Below are positions 1-5,233 of a DNA stretch of 6,154 bases, one piece after another. The notes beneath the pieces were generated by a model that was not told where the DNA came from, did no database searches, and was given only the letters and a program-made list of their open reading frames with translations. A program made the position numbers and the translations under genes. Source of the DNA: Bacteroidales bacterium (GTDB lineage: Bacteria > Bacteroidota > Bacteroidia > Bacteroidales > UBA12481); the NCBI GenBank assembly GCA_021160155.1, contig JAGHDB010000285.1:1-6154 (forward strand), in the 5' to 3' direction. Numbering within the stretch: position 1 is the first letter of the stretch; the number at the start of each line of letters is the position of its first letter.

Positions 1-219
1 GTCGGTAATCACAATGTTCTTTCTTTTGGGTAACGGTTTTACCGGAAGCGACAGATAGGTATTTCGCCCCATGATGACCGGATGTCCCAAAGTGTGTTTT
101 TTAAACCATTTAAAATCTTCAGGGATATGCCAGAGCAATTGATTATTTAATCCGATAGCCCGGTTGCGCGCAATTGCCACAATGATTGAAATAACAGGCA
201 ATGATTTTTGATCAGTCAT
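1..219 (-). CDS. folA: Dihydrofolate reductase, N-terminal 73 residues (cut by window edge)
   Basis: This enzyme reduces dihydrofolate to tetrahydrofolate with NADPH in the cytoplasm, recycling the dihydrofolate made by thymidylate synthase. The visible part is an uninterrupted 73-codon frame starting [19 protein letters not shown] and running off the left edge. It aligns by eye with the first half of E. coli FolA: the [20 protein letters not shown] stretch (residues 17-36) matches the Met20-loop region, Asp35 corresponds to catalytic Asp27, and [11 protein letters not shown] (48-58) is the NADPH-binding GR(H/N)T segment. [11 protein letters not shown] (62-72) is also conserved. The start is fixed by an ATGA overlap with the thyA stop codon, so translation is probably coupled. 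The seven residues before the first beta strand make it slightly longer at the N terminus than the E. coli enzyme. The C-terminal half lies outside the window, so intactness cannot be judged. Confidence 0.95.
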   Translation of the reverse strand, partial: MTDQKSLPVISIIVAIARNRAIGLNNQLLWHIPEDFKWFKKHTLGHPVIMGRNTYLSLPVKPLPKRKNIVITD

Positions 220-1010
220 ACAGAGATGTCACCTTTAATATGTGGATGAGGATTATACCCTTCAATCTGAAAATCCTCATAATTAAAATCCAAAACTTTT
301 CTTTTCTCCGGATTCAGTTTCATAACAGGTAACTGACGTGGTTCACGGGTCAGTTGTAATTTCACCTGATCGATATGGTTCAGGTAGATATGTGCATCCC
401 CCAGAGTATGAATAAATTCAAAAGGTTGTAATCCGGTTTCCCGTGCCACCATCATTAATAATAAACTATAGGAAGCGATATTAAACGGTACCCCTAAAAA
501 GATATCCGCACTTCGCTGGTATAGCTGACAGGAGAGTTTACCATCCAGTACATAAAACTGAAACAGGATATGACAAGGAGGCAGATTCATTTGATCAAGA
601 TCAGAAACATTCCAGGCCGAAACAATTAAACGTCGTGAATCCGGTTGATCCTGAATAGATTGGATCAACTTTGAAATCTGATCGTGCGAACGGCCATCCG
701 ATCCCGGCCATGAGCGCCATTGATATCCGTAAATATGCCCTAACTCTCCGTCGGGATCTGCCCATTCATCCCAGATAGTAATTCCATGCTCATTTAAAAA
801 CCGGATATTGGTATCCCCCCGTAAAAACCATAACAGTTCATAAATGATCGACCGAAGATGTAATTTTTTAGTAGTTAACAATGGAAAACCATCCTCCAGG
901 TTAAACCGCATCTGATAACCAAATACACTTAAAGTACCGGTACCGGTCCGGTCGTGTTTCACCTTCCCCTTTTCGAGCACATGTTCCAGAAGGTCAAGAT
1001 ATTGTTTCAT
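216..1010 (-). CDS. thyA: Thymidylate synthase (ThyA type)
   Basis: This enzyme converts dUMP to dTMP using 5,10-methylenetetrahydrofolate and releases dihydrofolate, which the next gene product (FolA) reduces. The protein is 264 residues, the same length as E. coli ThyA, and the key positions fall at the same numbers: Arg21 (phosphate), Glu58, Trp80, Tyr94, Arg126-Arg127 (contributed across the dimer), Cys146 as nucleophile in [12 protein letters not shown], Arg166, Asp169, Asn177, and His207/Tyr209 in DAHIYLNH. It therefore looks complete and active. The start ATG lies 16 bases after the transporter stop and has no AG-rich Shine-Dalgarno, only a T-rich stretch, as is usual in Bacteroidota. 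The stop codon overlaps the folA start as ATGA. It is third in the leftward unit. Confidence 0.98.
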   Translation of the reverse strand: MKQYLDLLEHVLEKGKVKHDRTGTGTLSVFGYQMRFNLEDGFPLLTTKKLHLRSIIYELLWFLRGDTNIRFLNEHGITIWDEWADPDGELGHIYGYQWRSWPGSDGRSHDQISKLIQSIQDQPDSRRLIVSAWNVSDLDQMNLPPCHILFQFYVLDGKLSCQLYQRSADIFLGVPFNIASYSLLLMMVARETGLQPFEFIHTLGDAHIYLNHIDQVKLQLTREPRQLPVMKLNPEKRKVLDFNYEDFQIEGYNPHPHIKGDISV

Positions 1011-1026
1011 AAAAAATCAGGTTGAA

Positions 1027-2520
1027 TCAGCCAAGAATCATACCCACAATAGTAGCTGATAACAAAGAAGCTATCGTACCTCCCAATAAAGCTCTCATGC
1101 CAAATTCTGATAGCCATTTACGTTTACCCGGTGCCAGTGATCCGATTCCGCCCACCTGAATACCAATGGAAGCAAAATTGGCGAATCCGCATAACATATA
1201 AGTCGCCATGAGAATCGATTTATCCTGGAAAAAGAGTCCGGCGTCTTTCATGGCAGCCAGACTGGTATATCCCACAAATTCACTGGCAATCAATTTCTCT
1301 CCGGCCAGTTGACCAACCAATGCCATATCCTGTGGACAAACTCCGATCACCCACATCAGGGGACTGAAAAGATATCCCAGGATGAACTGGAGATTCAGAC
1401 CCTGGTACCGCCCAGCAGTCATACTGAGTATCAGGTTATTCAGGTGCACCCAGTCTCCGATTTTAAATAAAATATAATTGGCCATGGCTATAAAAGCAAA
1501 GAAAACCAACAGCATGGCTCCCACCACAGCAGCCAGTTTCAAACCTTCCATGGTTCCTTTACTGATGGCATCCAACAAGTTATCTCCAAACCGTGCTTTA
1601 TCTACCTCTACCGTATCGTCAACTTTTTCGTTCTGAGGATAAAGTATCTTGGCAATAATCACTGCCCCGGGGGCTGCCATAACCGATGCTGCCAGCAGGT
1701 GCTTGGCAAATATGAGTCGCTGAGCCGGATCATCACCTCCCAAAAATCCAATGTATGCAGCCATAACTCCACCAGCTACGGTAGCCATCCCCGCAATCAT
1801 AACCAGGAGTATCTCTGAACGGTTCATGCTTTCGAGGTACCCTTTAATCATCAAAGGAGACTCATTCTGACCCAGAAAAATGTTGCCGGCGACAGCAAGA
1901 CTTTCTGCTCCGGAGAGCCTGAAGGCTTTGGCTAACAACCAGGCAAGTGCCCATACCACTTTCTGTATGATACCCAAATAAAAAAGCACACTGGTCAATG
2001 CAGCAAAAAAGATGATGGTCGGTAAAATCTGAAAAGCAAAAATCGAACCTACCGTGTGCACATTCATTAAACTACCAAATAAAAATTCAGACCCAACCTT
2101 GGTAAAATCCAGTATAACTACGAAAATCTTTCCGGCAGTTTCAAAAATCACCTGTACCGGCCTGACCAGCAATACCCCTATGGCCAAAGTCACCTGAATG
2201 ACCAACCCATAACCCACGACTTTCCATGATATCCCTTTACGATTGACGCTGAATAACCATGCAATCCCAATCAATACGAGCATTCCGAAAAGCCCCCGGA
2301 GTATATTTACCGGACGGATTACCGGCCGCTCTTCGATGTTACGATGTAGCAAATTGGAATGGGCTCCCCCAGACTCACTCTTCGGCTCAACCTGAACCTG
2401 TTCCACTTTTGCCTGTACCACCGTATCTGCAGCAACAGGCCTTTGTTGCGCCCTGCCAATAAATGAACCAATAAAAATAATGGCGCTGAACGCCAACACA
2501 AGATACCAGATTTTTTTCAT
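1027..2520 (-). CDS. CNT-family (NupC-like) concentrative nucleoside transporter with N-terminal extension
   Basis: This is an inner-membrane nucleoside symporter of the concentrative nucleoside transporter family, 497 residues. The core (about residues 72-497) has the expected order of hydrophobic segments and the family motifs. NIFLGQNESPL (213-223) corresponds to the Na+/base-binding NxxVGQTE motif of Vibrio CNT, GEKLIASEFVGY (407-418) to the CNT signature, and GFANFASIGIQVGGIG (445-460) carries the ribose-binding Asn448 and Ser451. By family knowledge these residues bind nucleoside and sodium; which nucleosides are used cannot be read here. Residues 1-23 form an extra signal-like hydrophobic segment, followed by a polar linker (about 24-70) that the core does not need. 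The start is set by an ATGA overlap with the upstream DUF151 gene; thyA follows after 16 bases. Nucleoside uptake beside thyA-folA fits a thymidylate/pyrimidine supply role. The gene symbol is withheld because NupC orthology is not certain. Confidence 0.93.
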   Translation of the reverse strand: MKKIWYLVLAFSAIIFIGSFIGRAQQRPVAADTVVQAKVEQVQVEPKSESGGAHSNLLHRNIEERPVIRPVNILRGLFGMLVLIGIAWLFSVNRKGISWKVVGYGLVIQVTLAIGVLLVRPVQVIFETAGKIFVVILDFTKVGSEFLFGSLMNVHTVGSIFAFQILPTIIFFAALTSVLFYLGIIQKVVWALAWLLAKAFRLSGAESLAVAGNIFLGQNESPLMIKGYLESMNRSEILLVMIAGMATVAGGVMAAYIGFLGGDDPAQRLIFAKHLLAASVMAAPGAVIIAKILYPQNEKVDDTVEVDKARFGDNLLDAISKGTMEGLKLAAVVGAMLLVFFAFIAMANYILFKIGDWVHLNNLILSMTAGRYQGLNLQFILGYLFSPLMWVIGVCPQDMALVGQLAGEKLIASEFVGYTSLAAMKDAGLFFQDKSILMATYMLCGFANFASIGIQVGGIGSLAPGKRKWLSEFGMRALLGGTIASLLSATIVGMILG

Positions 2521-3104
2521 GATTTTTCTTTGCGTCGCTTGATTTCATCACGGATATCAGAGGCCTGTTCGTAGTTTTCCAATCTAACAGCATCATCCAG
2601 CATCTGCTGTAACTCCTCATCACTATGTTTTGCCCATTTGTCTTCGGTCTGAGTCGCTTCTTCAATATCCTTCATCTCCTCCTCTTTAAGATCATCCAGA
2701 ATGATCCCTGCTTTTTCAATAATCTCACGCGTGGTAAAAATCGGACACTGAAAACGAAGCGCCAAAGCCACTGCATCAGAAGTACGACTGTCAATAGTAA
2801 TCAAATTGGACCCATCATAAAAACTCAACTCTGCATAAAAAATCCCCTCTTCCAACTTACTGATAAATACTTCCTTCAGTTCTACACCCACAGCAAGGGC
2901 AAAATTTCGAAAAAGATCATGCGTTAACGGCCTTGGAGGTTTGAGCTCCTCCAAATATAATGCAATGGATTGAGCCTCAAATGCGCCAATCATGATCGGA
3001 ATACGCTTCTTTCCGTTCTCTTCTGCCAATACCAAAGCATAACTGCCGGTTTGTGTCTGACTGTAGGTCAACCCTATAATCCGCAATCTGACTTTTTCAG
3101 CCAT
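2517..3104 (-). CDS. DUF151 'bifunctional nuclease' family protein with C-terminal UVR motif
   Basis: The protein is 195 residues from the chosen ATG. Residues 1-135 are a DUF151/BFN domain: the RIPIMIGAFEAQSIALYLE block (34-52), PPRPLTHDLF (56-65) and the signature IDSRTSDAVALALR (104-117). An acidic linker (138-162) leads to a UvrB/UvrC-type UVR motif, EELQQMLDDAVRLENYEQAS continuing to residue 192, which in Uvr proteins mediates protein-protein contact. The family is named for a plant member reported to have RNase and DNase activity; the role of the bacterial proteins is not established. The frame stays open upstream to an ATG at 3254 that would overlap rplU, and another ATG lies at 3143. 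I prefer 3104 because family members begin a few residues before the VRLRIIGLTYSQTQ strand and because a promoter-like element lies just upstream. It is first in the leftward unit, and its stop overlaps the transporter start as ATGA. Confidence 0.9.
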   Translation of the reverse strand: MAEKVRLRIIGLTYSQTQTGSYALVLAEENGKKRIPIMIGAFEAQSIALYLEELKPPRPLTHDLFRNFALAVGVELKEVFISKLEEGIFYAELSFYDGSNLITIDSRTSDAVALALRFQCPIFTTREIIEKAGIILDDLKEEEMKDIEEATQTEDKWAKHSDEELQQMLDDAVRLENYEQASDIRDEIKRRKEKS

Positions 3105-3111
3105 TTCAGCT

Positions 3112-3150
3112 ATTTTTGGTAAATGTATCAAAAAGTTTCTCATTTCTCCA
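3112..3150 (-). promoter_or_regulatory. Possible Bacteroidetes-type promoter for the leftward DUF151-transporter-thyA-folA unit
   Basis: On the minus strand, TACATTTA (3127 down to 3120) matches the -7 consensus TAnnTTTG at all but the last base. TCTG lies 21 bases upstream as an imperfect -33 element (consensus TTTG). A start about seven bases beyond the -7 box would leave a leader of only about 9 bases before the ATG at 3104. Both boxes have mismatches, so this is a weak candidate; nothing better was seen in the divergent region. Confidence 0.3.
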
Positions 3151-3172
3151 GATGAAATATTCAACAGAACTC

Positions 3173-3204
3173 TTTGCTGATTTGTTGAAACTTTTATACC
3201 TTTG
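3173..3204 (+). promoter_or_regulatory. Bacteroidetes sigma-ABfr-type promoter for rplU-rpmA
   Basis: TTTG at 3173-3176 and TACCTTTG at 3197-3204 are separated by 20 bases. They match the Bacteroidetes primary-sigma consensus (TTTG, 19-21 bases, TAnnTTTG) perfectly. Transcription would begin near 3211, giving a leader of about 34 bases before the rplU ATG at 3245. The leader shows no Shine-Dalgarno and no obvious structured r-protein autoregulatory element. The perfect match fits the high expression expected of ribosomal protein genes. Confidence 0.8.
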
Positions 3205-3244
3205 CAGACCCTATTAATGATAGTAATCAGTATAGTATTAAGCG

Positions 3245-3559
3245 ATGTACGCAATAGTTGAAATAGCCGGACAACAATTCAAGGTTGAAAAAGACCAGAA
3301 GGTTTTGGTACACCGGTTAGAAAATGAAGAAGGCAGCCAGGTTGAATTCGACCGGGTACTGCTACTGGATCAGGATGGAAAAATCAAGGTGGGCAATCCG
3401 GTTGTCAAAGGCGCCAAAGTTTCGGCTAAAATAATCTCCCACTTGAAAGGGGAGAAAGTAAAAGTCTTTAAGAAAAAACGCAGGAAAGGATACCAGACCC
3501 TGAACGGCCATCGTCAGTATCTGACACAGATCCAGGTGGATGACATCCTGCTTGCCTAA
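3245..3559 (+). CDS. rplU: 50S ribosomal protein L21
   Basis: L21 is a large-subunit protein that binds 23S rRNA. The 104-residue product has the usual length (E. coli 103). It opens [20 protein letters not shown], the conserved L21 N terminus with the GxQxxV core. The basic C-terminal signature is intact: [20 protein letters not shown] at 71-90, followed by QYLTQIQV. The ATG lies about 34 bases downstream of the predicted transcription start and has only AT-rich sequence before it. rpmA follows after 17 bases, the near-universal L21-L27 pairing, so both are probably on one transcript. The start also lies close to the divergent DUF151 gene, so this intergenic region serves both units. Confidence 0.98.
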   Translation: MYAIVEIAGQQFKVEKDQKVLVHRLENEEGSQVEFDRVLLLDQDGKIKVGNPVVKGAKVSAKIISHLKGEKVKVFKKKRRKGYQTLNGHRQYLTQIQVDDILLA

Positions 3560-3576
3560 TATTTAATCCTACAACC

Positions 3577-3855
3577 ATGGCACATAAGAAAGGAATGGGT
3601 AGTACCCGGAACGGTCGTGAATCAGAAAGCAAACGTCTGGGAGTCAAAGTTTACGGAGGCCAATTAGCCAGAGCAGGTAACATCATCGTCCGCCAGCGCG
3701 GCACGCAACACCACCCCGGTAATAATGTGGGAATGGGTAAAGATCACACCCTCTTTGCTTTAATTGACGGTAAGGTTGTATTTGCCAAGAAAAGAAATAA
3801 CCGCTCTTACGTTTCTGTAGAACCGGTTGATATTACTGCACCCGAAGCCAAGTAA
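3577..3855 (+). CDS. rpmA: 50S ribosomal protein L27
   Basis: L27 is the large-subunit protein whose N-terminal tail reaches the peptidyl-transferase centre. The 92-residue product begins [20 protein letters not shown] and carries the conserved [10 protein letters not shown] segment (34-43), [16 protein letters not shown] (46-61) and DGKVVFAKK (64-72). Compared with E. coli L27 (85 residues) it has a short C-terminal tail, [12 protein letters not shown]. Its N terminus is the direct MAHKK form, without the cleavable leader seen in many Firmicutes, so no prohead-protease-like maturation is expected. A strong terminator-like hairpin follows about 30 bases after the stop, closing the rplU-rpmA unit. 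Confidence 0.98.
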   Translation: MAHKKGMGSTRNGRESESKRLGVKVYGGQLARAGNIIVRQRGTQHHPGNNVGMGKDHTLFALIDGKVVFAKKRNNRSYVSVEPVDITAPEAK

Positions 3856-3883
3856 ATAAATTTATTTGCCTTATATTTTTCAG

Positions 3884-3930
3884 ACTCCTGGATGAAGCCG
3901 AAAAGGCAGAATTCAGGAGTTTTTCTATTT
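3884..3930 (+). terminator. Rho-independent terminator after rpmA (bipartite hairpin)
   Basis: The outer stem pairs ACTCCTGGAT (3884-3893) with ATTCAGGAGT (3911-3920), ten pairs including one G-T. After a small internal loop (GAA/AGA), an inner stem GCC (3897-3899)/GGC (3905-3907) closes a GAAAA loop. The T-rich tract TTTTTCTATTTTT follows directly. It lies 28 bases after the rpmA stop and 25 bases before the serS start, so it probably limits read-through from the ribosomal protein genes into serS. Confidence 0.85.
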
Positions 3931-3955
3931 TTATTCAACCAAAAGAGAAACCGGT

Positions 3956-5233
3956 ATGCTGCCACTTAAACTTATCCAGGAACAACCCGAATGGGTCATC
4001 GAAAGACTGAAAATAAAAAATTTCGATGCAAACGATCTGATCCCCAAGATAATATCCCTGGATAACCAACGGAAATCCATACAACAACAACTGGATGAAC
4101 TCCTGGCCGAACTTAACCGGATATCAAAAGAGATCGGCCAACTGTATCAACAAGGAAAAACCGGTGAAGCAAACCGGGCAAAAGAGCGGACTACCGAATT
4201 GAAAGATCAAAGCCGTCTATTGAAAGAACAGCACACCCGCCTTGAAAATGATCTTCAAACCCATCTTATTCAACTTCCCAATATACCCGACGAATCAGTT
4301 CCTCCCGGTCACTCCGCCGAAGAAAACCAGGAAGTCAGAACCGGAGGAATTATCCCTGATTCAATATCCGGCCTTTTACCCCACTGGGAGTTAGCCAAAC
4401 AATATCAATTGATCGATTTTGACCTGGGCTCAAAATTAACCGGTGCCGGTTTCCCGGTTTACCAGCAACAGGGCGCACACCTGCAACGAGCACTGATCAA
4501 TTTCTTTCTTGATGAGGGAATCCGGGCAGGATACCGTGAAATTCAGCCCCCGATTGTGGTGAATGAGGATTCTGCCTTCGCCACGGGACAACTTCCTGAT
4601 AAAGAAGGACAAATGTATCATCTTGATGTAGATGATCTCTATCTGATCCCTACAGCTGAAGTACCGGTGACCAATATTTTTCGTAATGAAATTTTAATGG
4701 CTGATCAGTTGCCGGTAAAATACATCGCATACACCCCCTGCTTTCGGCGCGAAGCCGGATCCTGGGGAAGTCATGTACGTGGTTTGAACCGGCTGCATCA
4801 GTTTGATAAAGTTGAAATCGTACAAGTCCGCCATCCTGATAACTCTTACCAAGGTCTTGATGAAATGGTAAACTATGTTGAATCACTGGTGAAAAAACTG
4901 GAATTACCCTACCGGATAATGCGCCTTTGTGGTGGTGATCTCAGCTTTACTTCAGCATTGACTTACGATTTTGAAGTTTATTCTGCCGGTCAGGGACGGT
5001 GGCTCGAAGTCTCTTCGGTTTCAAATTTTGAGGATTTTCAAGCCAATAGACTGAAACTCAGATTTAAAGAACAAAACGAAAAACGCACAAAACTTGCCCA
5101 CACACTAAATGGGAGTGCACTGGCCCTCCCCAGAATTGTGGCAGCATTGCTTGAAAACTTTCAAACACAGGATGGGATTAACCTTCCTGAAGCCTTAAAA
5201 CCCTATACCGGGTTTGACCGGATTATTTCATGA
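3956..5233 (+). CDS. serS: Seryl-tRNA synthetase
   Basis: This class II synthetase charges tRNA-Ser (and tRNA-Sec where present) with serine in the cytoplasm. The 425-residue product has the full architecture. An N-terminal long coiled-coil arm (about 36-105) grips the tRNA long variable arm. The catalytic domain follows, with TAEVPVTN (233-240, serine-binding TxE loop), motif 2 FRREAGSWGSHVRGLNRLHQ (263-282), EVSSVSNFEDFQANR (351-365), and motif 3 LNGSALALPR (384-393). The combination GDLSFTSALTYDFEVYSAGQ (327-346) and the W in motif 2 read like Bacteroidota SerRS. The ATG at 3956 follows an A-rich stretch shortly after the rpmA terminator. No convincing promoter of its own was found, so expression may depend on partial read-through or on a promoter not recognised. 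The stop overlaps the next gene's start as ATGA. Confidence 0.98.
   Translation: MLPLKLIQEQPEWVIERLKIKNFDANDLIPKIISLDNQRKSIQQQLDELLAELNRISKEIGQLYQQGKTGEANRAKERTTELKDQSRLLKEQHTRLENDLQTHLIQLPNIPDESVPPGHSAEENQEVRTGGIIPDSISGLLPHWELAKQYQLIDFDLGSKLTGAGFPVYQQQGAHLQRALINFFLDEGIRAGYREIQPPIVVNEDSAFATGQLPDKEGQMYHLDVDDLYLIPTAEVPVTNIFRNEILMADQLPVKYIAYTPCFRREAGSWGSHVRGLNRLHQFDKVEIVQVRHPDNSYQGLDEMVNYVESLVKKLELPYRIMRLCGGDLSFTSALTYDFEVYSAGQGRWLEVSSVSNFEDFQANRLKLRFKEQNEKRTKLAHTLNGSALALPRIVAALLENFQTQDGINLPEALKPYTGFDRIIS

Noticed and set aside
934..952. Tandem ACCGGT-ACCGGT-CCGGT repeat in thyA
   Set aside because: It encodes the conserved DRTGTGT segment of thymidylate synthase, so the repeat reflects Thr-Gly codons and the general CCGG preference.
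2259..2462. Plus-strand open frame of 67 codons opposite the transporter N-terminal region
   Set aside because: It lies wholly antisense to a well-supported gene, has no recognisable domain or promoter, and its composition follows from the opposite coding strand.
2625..2927. Plus-strand open frame of 100 codons opposite the DUF151-UVR gene
   Set aside because: It is antisense to conserved DUF151 and UVR coding sequence and shows no family motif or signal of its own.
3105..3254. N-terminal extension of the DUF151 gene to ATGs at 3143 or 3254
   Set aside because: The extra residues do not resemble the family N terminus, the longest form would overlap the start of divergent rplU, and the region carries promoter elements.
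3854..3867. Perfect 14-base palindrome AAATAAATTTATTT just after the rpmA stop
   Set aside because: It is pure A/T, overlaps the stop codon and is likely by chance in an AT-rich spacer; it has no second copy and no operator-like context.
3926..3933. TATTTTTA as a possible -7 box for serS
   Set aside because: It lies in the terminator T tract and has no TTTG-like element 19-21 bases upstream.
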